A stretch of DNA of 64,000 nucleotides from Chlorokybus atmophyticus (lineage: Eukaryota; Streptophyta; Chlorokybophyceae; Chlorokybales; Chlorokybaceae). The notes beneath the pieces were generated by a model. That model was not told where the DNA came from and searched no databases. It worked only from the letters and a program-made list of their open reading frames with translations. The stretch covers positions 52,697-116,696 of the forward strand of contig RHPI01002503.1 in the NCBI GenBank assembly GCA_009103225.1. The letters run 5' to 3'. This document shows, one piece after another, positions 23,964 to 35,854 of the stretch. Position 1 is the stretch's first letter; each line of letters begins with the position of its first letter. Both the position numbers and the translations under genes were made by a program.

Positions 23964-26900
23964 GCGGTATCGTCGTCGGCATCGCTGGCGGAATGCGGCT
24001 GTCGCGTGGGGTCGCTGAGACCTTTTCCGTCGTTGGCATGCAGGCGGGTGAGTGGAGCCGTGCGCGTGCTCCGCCATCGACATTGCTGCTTGCCCAAAAG
24101 CAGCCGAGCGTTTCTGGCATGCCGTGCGGCAGCTTCGGCTGGTCCGTTTGTGGAGGCTTCTCCGCCGCCCTTTGCTACAGCGGAGAAGACTTACGGTCAA
24201 GAGGAGGCTAAGGCGCTTTGGTTGGAGCGAGAGGCCGACAGGTTGGCCCCCATTGAGAAGGCAATGGTTCGAGATGGTATGCTACTAACACGCGGCAGCT
24301 GGACCTGGCCCGTGAAGTCTGATCAGGAGTACAGGTATGCTCTTTCACAGCAAGAACATCATCTTAGCACAAGCAAGCGTCACCTGCATGTGGGGTTGTG
24401 GACAACAGTAAGTACAGCATATGCAGCATTACCAGCCGCATGCAGGGATCCAAACATGAGGAAGTTAGGTGTAGACGGTCTTATATCAAGCTGTCAAGTT
24501 GGTTATTTTTCCGGCGCTATGCACACACGGACAATGCGGTCTGTTGGTAACGAGACATGCAGCTTGCGCTCTCTGTGTTAGTACCGTTGGGCCTATCGAC
24601 ATGGTGCACAATGAAGCAACGCTCCACTGCATGCATGTCATGGTGTTAAGGTGGTGGGTCCTCCACTGGTATACATGTTTGATAGGTTGACAGGCATGAT
24701 GGAGTTCCGAAACATGACATCAAAGAAGGAGGTGTTCGTGCCGGAAGTGGCTGCCAAGTGCGTTTTGCTGGGTCGAGGGGATCTCTCTGGTGTTGAGGCC
24801 AAAATCAAGCTCATTGCGCGTCACGACAAGGAGGAGTCTGGCTCGCGGCCTGACAACTACTGGCGTGCCTACATTCTCAAGGCCAGGGCTTCCACGCGCA
24901 TGCAGGTGCCTATTCCATTCCGTACTTAGCAAGTCATGTGTGTGTTGTACACGTCATGTGCACTGCATGTTGCCCTGCACACCTTGGTTGGGTACGTGAT
25001 GTCGGAAGATGTTGCGACCTCTACACAACTGTTGCGGATAATCAAGCCATGATCAATGTACTTGCATGTCCGGAAAGAGACCACTTCATCTTGCGCATTC
25101 TTGAGCAACATTTTCAGCTTGACAAACAAGATGGGGTGTTGCAGGTGGAAGTCCAGCTTCAAGCGCCAAATGGAGCCACACTGGACCTGGTGACGGCCGC
25201 TTGGGTTCGAGTGAAGTATGTTGCTTACGGTCCGCATGGCAGGACACATTTGCAGCAGAATGTTGTCTTGCCATTGCAGTTCCCACCACCGCTGTCTGAG
25301 CCCTTGCGCTGGCAACGGTAAGGTACTACCTTTGCGCACACAGTACCATTTGTGTTGGATAGCACCCATGTGCTGGTTCTTGATGCTTACTGCATGCAGA
25401 CGCGGAGCAGCGGACATCCTGCCAATACCAACGCACCTGCTCTGCCACCTTGACGACCCATTGTCAATCATGCAAACGTAGGTCAAAAGCATTACACTGC
25501 AGTGCGCGCAGGCATCTATGCACCGTGCAAGCTATGCACCTCTTCAACCCGCAACATAGCTCATGTGTTGGGCCCACGTACATATGCATGCATGCATGGA
25601 TACGTATTGGCGCATGCATACGTTCTTGCGTATTGGAGAGCGCATCTTTGATGTGACTCCAAGGTGGCTGTAGGTATATCTTGCCCCATGCCCAGCCGGG
25701 AGATGTGCTCGCACTAGCAGAGTCCCCATTGGCAATCATGCAAGGTGTGCAGTAGCCCTGTTCTGCATGGTGTAGGTTGCAGGTATTAAAGGCTTCACGA
25801 GCTGACATAACCTGCGCACTCCAGGACGTATCCGGCACCCTGAAACGCTACGTGTGAGCTTGCTAGCACGGCTGGTTTGCCTCTGCTTCCATCCCACTTC
25901 CAGTCTGGCGACAGCTTGTGGAACGCAAGCTCTCATCGACCTAGCAGGCCCAGTGCGGATATTCTTCGCAGCCATTATAGGCATCCTTGGCAGGTTAGCA
26001 TGAGCCCGTTGGTGCGCAGGTAAACCTCTTTAGTATTGTGTTCTAAAGGCGCTACTTCTGCCAGACTTGTGGGCGTGCGAGGCATGTTCTACAATGTAGC
26101 AGGAGATCAGGTAGCGTATTGCTGGTAGCCTTCAAGCTGCTGGCTTTCAGCAAAATTATCTCACTATGGAGTCTCAATCAGCATTCCACAACTGCTGTAG
26201 CCAAGCAGTGTGTTTGCAGGCACGGTTGATTGATGATGTCACAGGCACACTGCCGCCCTACGATCAGTTCATCTGTCTTGGGCCGGTACGCTTGCAATAC
26301 CCTGAGGGTTTGTTCTGGGGCTGTTGACTGGCGCCATGGTATGCGCCTGTCATACATTACGTTGACAATGCAGGTGCGGAGTCAGGAAACAGTCGATGCG
26401 TTGAGAGACAAAACAGGTGAGTATGTACTTGCGGCAGTGCTCATCTGTCAACAAGCTTGTTTGCCTTTGTCAAGCACATGCAGACTGCACCGCCAATCAA
26501 ATGTGCAGTGTTCATGTGTGGGATGAAGCGGCTGAGCTTGATGCGAATTAGTGCTTGGCATGCACCTATTCTGGTCAAGGCATGGAGACGGAATGGCATT
26601 GCATCGTTCTCACGAGCGCATGTCATTGTGTTCTCCAGGCATGGAAGTGGCAATTGTTGACGTGAACGACCTTCAACGCGTTCAGATCCTTGCGGTGCGC
26701 ATGTAGCAAGCATCTGCTTTGTTTACAGAAAATGCAGAATACAAGATTATGCAACTGCAAAATTGCTGCTGATCTATGTGGGCCATTTGACAGGCGTCGC
26801 GCGGCGTTGATGGACAGGTGCTCACTGAGGCCTTGCGCACAAATCCTGCTGGTATGTTGTGGCTATCACTGTTCTCCCCCATTGGTGCAGCCACATGATC

Positions 26901-26979
26901 TAAATATTGCTGTGTTGCAGGTAATGCCGAGCAGCAAACACCACTAGTTCTTGTGCGTCCACGCAGAAATGACAGCTAG
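23964..26979 (+). CDS. F420-0:gamma-glutamyl ligase family protein (CofE-like), cyanobacterial/plastid type
   Basis: The family is named for CofE, which adds glutamate to coenzyme F420. Cyanobacteria and green plastids have a long homologue whose substrate is not established. Exon 1 (23964 to about 24334) includes an Arg/Ser/Ala-rich plastid transit peptide. Exon 2 begins near 24650 and ends at 24905. Then 25145-25317, 25400-25477, 25674-25744, 25825-25993, 26065-26110, 26220-26285, 26374-26416, 26639-26694, 26794-26851 and 26921-26979 join in phase. Conserved blocks are MMEFRNMTSKKEVFVPEVA, ADILPIPTHLL, PHAQPGDVLALAESPLAIMQ, PTSSLATACG, DDVTGTLPPYDQFICLGP, VAIVDVNDLQRVQIL and LRTNPAGNAEQQTP. 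The junction between exons 1 and 2 could not be put in phase and may hide a small exon. A start at 23940 is possible. Typical length (about 380 plus transit peptide) fits. Confidence 0.88.
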
Positions 26980-27848
26980 TCCTGTACTACTCGCCCGTTG
27001 TGTACTTGGCTGTGATGCGTTCAATTATGTACTGCTGTGCGAGTTTTGCAGTACTAAGCAGTTGGGTTCACGCAAACTCTTGTCGCCTCTTCTCTCCCTG
27101 AGCCCCTTGCCGCGAGGAACAACAGGCCTCCCGCGCCAACAGATACAGGGTAGTGTGACAGGTGATAAAGTAGCCCGGTGGTTCTACTGACTGAGTGATG
27201 TTGTGTTTTATGCGTGTGTCGTGCATATGGTGCATGTCGTGCATGTGGTGTGCGTGCGTGTGTGGGCATGTGTTGCACGCAGTCAATCCCCTCCCAATTC
27301 TTTTGTACACCCTATGCTGGTAAGGGCTGCAATGTGTAACAAGCATAGTAGTCTGTGGCACCAAGCGCTGTAAGCCACTATGGCTGCATTTCCCAGAACC
27401 CAAAGCTGCACCGGTCACATGCTATTACTCATGCTCTCCGGATTAAACCAACTATGCGTGTTTGAAGTTGTATTGCACAACAGCATTTTATCATGCACGG
27501 CGCAATACGTGTGCTTGAAGAATCTTCTCGGTCAAAACGCAGAAATTATGTGGCTAACCAAGCTTCACAAAACGTGCAAGGCAACCTGCAGCACCTGGAA
27601 ATCATATCCACATTACTAGATAAACATAACTGCAAGCCAAGTGGCCCAACACTCGTCTCCAACAGCAGATACAGGCAGCCCCTCTCCAGCAGCTGTACAA
27701 CACCGCTAACCATCTTCCCCTCTCCACTGACGAGCTAGAAACACTCTCCAGCTGCACTGCTGCTACCCTAGTCGTGCTGCAAGCTAGACAAGTAAGCTGT
27801 ACAGAGGGCAACACTCTGGGCATTGTACAGGTTCCCAATAAGACAACA
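26980..27848. other. Convergent 3' flanks of F420-ligase homologue and NAGK
   Basis: This is non-coding sequence between two genes that end toward each other. A TG-rich imperfect microsatellite lies at about 27202-27275. No exon or RNA gene was recognised. Confidence 0.6.
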
Positions 27849-29482
27849 TCAACCCGTTATCATCGTGCCAACCCCGGTGGTAGTCAGAAGCTCCAGCAAC
27901 AAAGAGTGAGGCATCCGACCATCGATGATGTGCGTGGCTCGCACTCCCTGAGCGAGAGAGCGAATGCAGCACTCCACCTTGGGGATCATGCCGCCGCTGA
28001 TCACGCCCTCATTGATCAACTCATGTGCGCCCTCGATGCGCATCTCCCGCACAATTGACGACAGATCACTGGGATCCCTCATGACGCCGGGCACGTCCGT
28101 CATGAGAATCAGCTTCTCCGCGCACAAGGCTGCTGCCAGCTCGCCGGCCGCGATGTCCGCGTTCAGGTTGAGAGGCTGCCCCTGGTCGTCACACGACACC
28201 GAAGCCACCACGGGTATGTGGCCGGTCGCCACCAGCGAGTTGATCAGCTTGGGGTTCACCGCCAACACGTCGCCCACAAATCCCAACGCCTCGTTTTCTT
28301 GCCGCCTGGCCTGTGCGTGATAACAGTATCAGCTGGCTGGATTGCTGGTGCCACAAGAATGTCTCACCATGCAGTCATTAAATTGTGCTGTAGCGCACAC
28401 CGCGGCCTTGCGCATCTTGTCAATGTTGTTCACCGACACAACCAAGCAACTTGCAGGCGCACTCGGTGCATGTTATACAACACTTCAATTCAACAGCTTC
28501 AGCCTGTTGAATGGCGTAAACCTGTCTTGTATCAAGCCACTGCAGGCCTTCAGCATACCTTGATCAGTCGTCCATCAGTGCCGCAAATGCCAACAGCATT
28601 GCCTCCTGCCTGGTGAATGAGCGCAACAATGGACTTGTTGACTCGGCCCGTGAGCACCATCTCCACCACCTCCATCGTGGGGCCGTCCGTTACCCGAAGC
28701 CCGTTGAGGAACTTCGCCTCCAACCCGATCTATAAAACCCACAGTCAAGAACATTACACAGGTTCGACTGTGTCAAATCATGGCACGTTGACAACATAGC
28801 CACACGATGAAGACCACAATGTTAGCAAGAAAGAGCAAAGGACCTAAACAGTTTTCACAATTGCAACGACCTATTGCAGTTGTGCCACACCCCAATGATC
28901 ATATTTCCTGGGTACGTGCATGCATGGTAGCAGTAGTGACATGCGCATGGCAAGCGCAAGCAATTGTGTGCAGTACAGCAGACCAAACCAGACCTTGGTG
29001 AGCCATCCGTTGATCTCCGGACCTCCGCCATGCACAAGGACTGGGCGGACGCCGACGAGAGAAAGGAGAACAAGGTCCCTGACCACAAGTGATTTGAGGC
29101 GTGGGTCTTTCATGGCGGCGCCGCCATACTTGACGACGATGGTCTGGCCAGCGAAGCGCTGCAGGTACGGCACGGCTTCCGCCAAGATCCTGACCCTCTC
29201 CTGCAGTGCCGTGACGCTCTCGGCGCCGTCGGTGTCCAGGGGCGACGCTGCGGACGCCGCAGGAGCGGCGGTGGAGGACGAGGAGGAGGACGGGGAGGTG
29301 GACACCGCCCTCACAACGGCAATGCCGCCTCTTATCTTCGGCGTCGCCGCCGCCACCCTCGCCGGTCGCGCCAACCTTACCCCTGGTGATAACCTCCTCG
29401 ATCCTGCTGACGACGTTGACGCCTGTAGCGACGCCCCGGCCCTGACGCTCGCCGCCGCCGCCGTCGCCGCCGTCGTCGCCAT
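27849..29482 (-). CDS. NAGK: Acetylglutamate kinase, chloroplastic
   Basis: This enzyme (EC 2.7.2.8) phosphorylates N-acetyl-L-glutamate, the controlled step of arginine synthesis in plastids, and in algae and plants is a known PII target. Three exons are read: 29482-28994, 28729-28559 and 28310-27849, in phase, giving 373 residues. About 75 residues of Ala/Ser/Arg-rich transit peptide and a poly-Ser stretch come first. Kinase motifs follow: [11 protein letters not shown] (nucleotide-binding Lys and Gly), [73 protein letters not shown] and [17 protein letters not shown]. The protein ends GVGTMITG, as in the family. The N-terminal helix before the kinase core ([12 protein letters not shown]) fits the hexameric, arginine-inhibited type. 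PII binding and feedback inhibition are inferred from the family. Confidence 0.96.
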
Positions 29483-32400
29483 TGCTGCCGTTCGCCTCAC
29501 CGAACTGCAAAGGGTCAAAATAGCAACAAGTTGCTCGCGCCACCCTGGCCTCGTTGTAAGCATCCGTCTTGCGGAATGCCATACGGAATTGCATTCGTAT
29601 CCATGAGAGTGTCGACATTGTTCATTCATGATCATCGATTTTGATGAAACTGTTGCCAAACAACGTGTAGGTCATACATAGGGCCATGCATAAGGTAGAA
29701 CAAAGGGGCCACCAAACAGTGCAACCTGACTAGTAAGCAACTAACAATCAAGCAAAATTAATTACACCGAAAGCAACAAAGCTAACCCCCTACACTATTA
29801 GTGCTGGACTTACCGGTATGTGCGTGGAAGAAGGTAGGGCAGCAGCTACATGTCACTACATAATGGTAGTTGGCGTACATCCTTATCATATATTGCCACA
29901 ACATGTTACACAACATGTGCTAGCATTCAATCTATCAACCAAACATATCATGTTACAGTCGAAATGTGCACATTTTTACACAGCAAAGTGTGTTCCGTAT
30001 TTAACACAGCGCAATATAACATATGATTGCAACATACATAATATATAAACGTAATTGTATGCCTACCTTAAGTTCAATGTGAGCTTATACATATAAACAA
30101 GAGTGCAAGTTGAATTTCATGTGATTAGCGATGTGAACCTACGCATATCAGCTTGCATGCGTTTACGAATCGTACGCATTGATAATAATTTTTCAATTGC
30201 ACCTCATATCATGAATCACAAATTCGCTATGAGCATGTTTTTAATTAGCATCGTGACTTTACCAACCTAATCTGCATTACACATTTGTATTCCTCGACGC
30301 TCGCTAGTTAATTCGCATGATCAACACTTGCTTTATTAAAAAGCTTTGCTTACAGATCTACGCCACATTACACATTCGTGGTTCTAACATCCTCGTGCTT
30401 ATCCTGTACAAGTTCATTGCTAATTAGCGAAGCATGCCTTCCGCGCATGGTTATATCATAAACCAACAACTTTAGGAACGCTGGTACAAAACAGGAAGCA
30501 TTTTATAGCAACTGTAACAGGCCCACACACTATATCTATCGTTGTGTGCGACCTCAGCAGAATGATATTGGATTGCTAGCACGCAACAGCAATACCCATG
30601 CAACAACGAGCAAATGATTGTAAGCGACAAAACGACACCTCCTTCAGTTGACAATGGCATGCAAGTGCTTCAATGTTACAGACTGGGAGAATTTGATGAT
30701 CGGAACGGCGGTCTCATGAGGTATTCTTATCATTATGCACCAACGAATTGCAACGAAATGGACTGTCTACAAATGGACTGTCTATGAAGGTTGGAACTAC
30801 TGCAACATGCATGGTACAATGGTCACTGAAACTAACCATACAAAAAATTAGATAACCAAATACTTGACATGATCTGCATGCTTAAAGACCTTTTGACTAA
30901 AGCAACCTTGAATGGCACGCTGCTTGCGAATGCGAATAGGCCTGGTACGCAGCGATAACTACAAGAGCCTAGCCAAAGCGCATGTGCAAACGAACCAGCA
31001 GCATGTCAACTACTAGTTGGTGACCACCCTTGCGCTCGAGAATTGACTGTGCAGTTCCAGACTAACAAAGCAAGTGACAAGCTCTGTGCATACAATTCGT
31101 GAATACCATTTCTGGTCTTTCATAGTGATGGCTTGCTGCACGCAGCTTGCTGCAATGCTTACTTACATCTGCATTGAATGCTGACACGGTTTTGTGCTCA
31201 ACCCAGCTGTGTGCAGGCAAGCTTGTAGACGACCGCACAATGCAGTCCACCTGTCAGCGCCTGGCTGCACAGTGCTGGTAGCTTGCAGCAAGAAGACTAC
31301 GCTACAAGCTAACTCACGTAACGGACCATAGCTGTTGCAAGATCAGCCAGACAGACCTTGCAAACACGCAAGTAAGAAATGCAACCAGGCATCAGAAATG
31401 GACGCTCGCCTTCTGCGTCTTCGTCCACGCCATGAAGGCCACCTCCTCCATGTACGCCAGGCACCACTACGCCTGATCCGCCTCGGCAGCATCAGTATCG
31501 CCCACCCGTGGCAGCATTGGCCTAGCCATCAATGTCACTGCTACTGTCGCCGCCGCCCGAGTCGAGTAACCAATGCTGTGGCGAATGCGGCGGCAGTGAC
31601 GGTGGTGCATTGCATTGGCTAGCAGACCACGCTGAGTGTTGGCGGGGCGGAGGCGGCGGAGGCGGTGGTGGCGTGCAGCGTTAGTTGAAGTTCAGCTAGA
31701 ATTCGCCGACCGCTGACGGGCTGACATCCAAGTAGCGCTCGTGCGGCTTGCCTTGATGGTCAGTCAGTGTTTGGTGGTGCGCACACAGAGCTGAGACTGC
31801 TGCTGGAAGGTAAGGCCCGTTTGTGGCTGCGTTGCCTTGTGACCTGTGACAGTGCTTGGGACAGGCAGTTTTCTGCTGTTCGCTGGTAGATGGTGTGAGT
31901 AGCAAGCAGCATTGCTGTCGCATGAAAGCGCTGAGACTTCTGCCGTTTATTCACAATGCAATGCGAACCAACTCAGTTCACAAAGTCAGCCGCATTACTG
32001 TGGCCATATCTGAACAACCCGCACCTCAGCATAAGACCTCTGTGCAATTGCGTTGTGCAGAAGCTACTAGTCTAGTGGACAAGTGTGGTATGCTTACACT
32101 GCTGAAGCAGTCTCATAACACAATCACAACTAGCTTGTAACATTGTCGCCACTCACACGTCAAGCAGCTCAAGGCTACTTCAAAACCAATGTGACTTGCA
32201 GCTCAGCACTGAAAGCATATGGACGATGTTTACGCCGCCTTGACGATGTGTCTAGATGTCTTGCTTGTCAAGGTTCAACGCTGTCAACATGCTGGAGCTG
32301 TCGTTGACAGCTCCAGGATGTTCAAAGCGTTGCACCAGCTGTCTCTTGCTGGCATGGGTGGCTTGGCTTCGAACCAATAGCCAATGGGTAAGGTATAAAT

Positions 32401-33156
32401 GTTGATGAACAGCGTACATGGCTGTTGGCAAGCAGTTGGGGTACGTGCTCAGTGTGCGTGGTGTGTGAATGTCCAGGTGTGTCCAGGTGTCGCACAGGCT
32501 TGCTGCTCAGCCTTACAGTGCACAGCTTGGGTAGCAGCCTCCTTGATAGGATGGCGGTTTGTGTCAAAGGTCGTTGCCTATCAGCACTCAAACCTTGGCG
32601 GTTGTCTGGGTGCACGAGGCAGTAGCCAGTGTCTTGGAAAGGGCAACATGAGGCCAATCGTGGTAGAATAGCCAACTTGACAGGGCTCAGCGGTTGCTCA
32701 ATCTGCGCTATGGCGGCAACATGCAGCTTGATGCAGCTGGTGACGCCCGACACAAGGCTGCAAAACAACGCTGGTAAGGCGACACATGCAAAACCGCATT
32801 GGTTCCGCTTGTCAGCTGCAGTATCATACACATCTTATACATCCTTCATGAAGGCGACCTGTCTAACAAGTTCATGTGATGGTTGTGCAAAGGTTTGATA
32901 CTGCATGCGAGGAGAGCGCTTTCACCAGCACTCATTGCTGCTCGCCAAAAGCGCAACACACAGGTGTTCAGGTGAGATGCGAAGATTGCTTGGTGTTCTA
33001 CATGCACACTCATGGGGACTGTTTGCAGTTGGCAACGCGTTGCTGTTGAAAGCAAGCAAAGCGATCGTGCTGCTAGTGGCACAACCATTTTGCATGGTAG
33101 CGCGACTCAGCCCGTTCAGGTAAGCTGCTAGGAGTGTGCCTGCTTTGGATTTGCAG
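29483..33156. other. Long interval between NAGK and the mTERF-like gene
   Basis: 29660-30800 is AT-rich with no coding signal. At 31430-31700 composition rises in GC, and a minus-strand frame ends MEEVAFMAWTKTQKASVHF near 31399. It may be an exon of a small unrecognised gene. At 32905-33121 a plus-strand frame rich in hydrophobic and basic residues ends at a GTAAGC donor and could be a transit-peptide first exon of the mTERF-like gene, but its phase could not be matched to the next exon. A hairpin lies at 32277-32331. Nothing else is seen. Confidence 0.4.
32277..32331. repeat. Inverted repeat (hairpin)
   Basis: The core stem is a perfect 11-bp inverted repeat, CTGGAGCTGTC / GACAGCTCCAG (32292-32302 and 32306-32316), with a 3-nt loop. 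An outer arm (AACGCTGTCAACAT against ATGTTCAAAGCGTT) extends pairing with about 11 of 14 matches. Confidence 0.7.
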
Positions 33157-34134
33157 TGTCTGATGCATTGTACTGCTATGTGTTGCCACCCACACACCAG
33201 CTGCCACCTCCAAAGAGTAATTCCGGAAAGACGTTACCACCGTGGACAGAGGGTCAACAGCAGGCAGTGCGTCAATTCTGGGGCAAATATGATCTCCCGG
33301 CACGCAAGGTGGATGGGTTGGTAATGATGGGCACGAGGAGAAACTTATTTCGTGATCCCGTAGAACTCGAGCGCCGAATTCAGGCGGTGAGCGGGCTTGC
33401 ATTGAAACGAGCCGCGCCCTTGTTGCTGCTCGTGCTGGTGTTGATCATGCTTGTCATGTTGCCCACCACAGATGCAGAATTTGCTCCCTGGCATCACAGT
33501 TGCGAAGATAGCCACGCCGCAGATGCTGCAACCCGCTCCTGAAACTCTTGAGAGCAATCTTCCGCAGCTGAAGGCGATCTTGAACTTGAGCGACAAGCAG
33601 CTTGCGAGCGTGCTGCACTGCACTCCAGCGCTGCTCAGGATGAGTCCCGAGGCGGTGGCCAGGAGGTTTGCTTTCTGGAAAGCATTCTTGGCAGTGGACA
33701 GCGAGCAGATGACCCGACTGGCGTTGCGCTGCCGCACGCTGCTCCTCCACGAAGACAGCAGCGTGCGCGGTAAGCTGCGCGAGTTCGTGGACACGTTCCA
33801 GTCCTGCAAGCTCGGCGACAGCACCCTCGCCATGCAGCTGTACATGAGCAACCCCAGCGTGGTGGTCAGCTTGTCCTCGGAGCGCATCGAGCACAGACTG
33901 CGCAGACTCGCACGAGACTTTCCCAAAAGCGAGCGAAGCACTTGGCCGGTGACCACCTGGCGCCTGATGGTGCTTTACGGGGACGCTGTGGTGGATCGGT
34001 CGCTGTTCTGCCGCCAACACGGCATCCGCATGACACCCTCCACAGCCCTCAAGATGCCCGCAGTCACGTGGCGTACAAGGTTCCCGGCTTTTGATGAGTG
34101 GCAACAGCAACTTGAGGAGACACGGCGCAGGTAG
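33157..34134 (+). CDS. mTERF-like helical repeat protein (3' part; 5' end unresolved)
   Basis: mTERF proteins are organellar nucleic-acid-binding proteins built from about 30-residue helical repeats, acting in plastid or mitochondrial transcription and splicing. Two exons are clear: up to 33386 and 33472-34134, joined in phase across a GT-AG intron. The second encodes a helical region with repeats spaced roughly every 35 residues, such as LKAILNLSDKQLASVLHCTP, then a similar block ending LALRCRTLLLH, then LAMQLYMSNPSVVVSLSSER. The leucine spacing and the conserved Pro at repeat ends fit mTERF, although the repeats are divergent. The first exon reads LPPWTEGQQQAVRQFWGKYD and probably opens earlier; a candidate leader at 32905-33121 was not joined. 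The function is inferred from weak family likeness; another helical-repeat family is possible. Confidence 0.5.
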
Positions 34135-35854
34135 CTGCGGTTCACTAGCAGATGTCCATGGCCTGATGCATGTTGTATGCCGGGTCACTGTCCTGTGGCC
34201 AATGCGCATGTTCTCTTACCAGGGAGGTCAACACTCAATCTTTTGCGACTGGTGAAGTCCTCAATGGAGACTTGCCCCCTGGAAGAACTGAACTAAAGGG
34301 CAGCATAGCTGCATTGCCTGCTGGTGGTCTGGCTGTACAGCCATCACATGCCCAAACTACTGCATGAGCTCCACAATCCTGGGCTTGTGTCTGTGGCTTA
34401 TCAAAGATTGATAAAGACAAAGGTGCGATATTGATTGTTTAACGGTAACTGTAAACAGTTTCCACTTCGTGCATCTGTGTACACGTCTACCCTAGCCAAC
34501 TTTGCTCAGTCAAAAGATGCTACAAGTATGCTGGGTGAACATCATCTCACATGTAGTTGGAAGTGCATGCCGTAAGTATTGACTTGCGTTGCTGTGGACT
34601 GTCCTCCAAGTATGGTTGGTCATGCATTGCTGCTGACAGCTTGGTATCAAACAGTTGGTGCGTGCATGATGAGTTGCTTGAGGACTGTTTTCTCTGGCGT
34701 GGACACCCCTTAACCACCACCAGTGTGCAATGTGCTTATGCTGCTGCCCTATTGCAGGTTGGCTGCAAGGCTGCCACCTGGGGCCGATGGCGGATAGACA
34801 CGGCTGACACCAGGTGGCATGGGCTTTGGCATGTGATACTCGCTTGGTAAGTCAACACAACATGACAACGGCAGCAGCAGTGATTGACTATCTGCATGGG
34901 CTTGTAGCTGCTAAGCTGCTTGCCTAAGAAAAAAAACGAATGGCTGTATTGCACAGCAGGGCCCAGTAAGCACAAGGCAGCGTGCAATAAACATGACACA
35001 AGCATACTGGGTGGGGGGGCCCACTACACTAGGACTAAGTGCACTAGTTATAGACCAGAGGGAGCAGGGGAAGGGCAAGGAGTGGGCAAGGCAGGGGGTA
35101 GAGGATCACCTGCCAGCACCGTGCAGGAGGCTAGTCTGGCAAGGCTAGCGTTGGCTTTGCACTCAATATATAACAGATGAGCAGACATGGTGAAAAACAA
35201 AGGCATGCTTACAAGAATGAGTGCTGCCAAGCTTCGTGTGCAGCATTTTTATGTCGTCACAACTAGTACAGCCCAGTGAACAGCAGTGCAGTGTTAAGAC
35301 ATGCATAGCAACTTATAGCCTGATCCCTTCACGGCTGCTGTGGACCTGACAGTACAGGAGCTGGGCTGCTTGAACACGCATTGAGGAGACGCGTGCAGCC
35401 AGTGCATAGAGCGTTGTGGCAATATGAGTGTTCGATGCAGTCACGCAGTAGTACTAGCTGAAGGTCACTGCCGCCTCCTTGGTACACGTGCAACTGGTAC
35501 CCATCACTTTCATGTGTCGCCTTCTTCATCAGCCGCATGAGGTGTGCTGACAGAGTGCTGGTCGTGGCGCACCAGCAACAATCACAATTCTGATCAGCTG
35601 CGGCCGTGCTACCATACGATGACAGCATAAACGATTGCAAATAAGGAAGTACTGGCAATGCGGCAATGCCACGCTCTGACCCGCTTATATGTCAACATAC
35701 GGCACGCATATGTGCAAGGGGTGACAGCACCATGGTTGAAGCGGCGACACGAATTGTTGTTGTTGATCAGCACGCTGCCCCAAGAATGCTCGAGGGTTGT
35801 GGTGAACAAGGATTGCTCAATCCTTGCTGCTACCAATGTAAGCATCAACACATC
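34135..35854. other. Convergent 3' flanks of the mTERF-like and acylase genes
   Basis: No gene was recognised. A 97-codon plus-strand frame at 34557-34850 ends at a GTAAGT-like site but has no family likeness. A run of C/G (GGGGGGGCCC near 35014) and GA-rich sequence (35055-35110) occur. The acylase 3' untranslated region lies near 35300-35854 on the minus strand. Confidence 0.5.

Noticed and set aside
28920-29606. 228- and 239-codon frames over NAGK exon 1
   Set aside because: Shadow frames of the GC-rich transit peptide and kinase start; only the -28994..29482 frame carries kinase motifs.
33454-34209. 251-codon minus-strand frame over the mTERF-like exon
   Set aside because: No family likeness; the plus frame has helical repeats, an in-phase intron and a proper stop.
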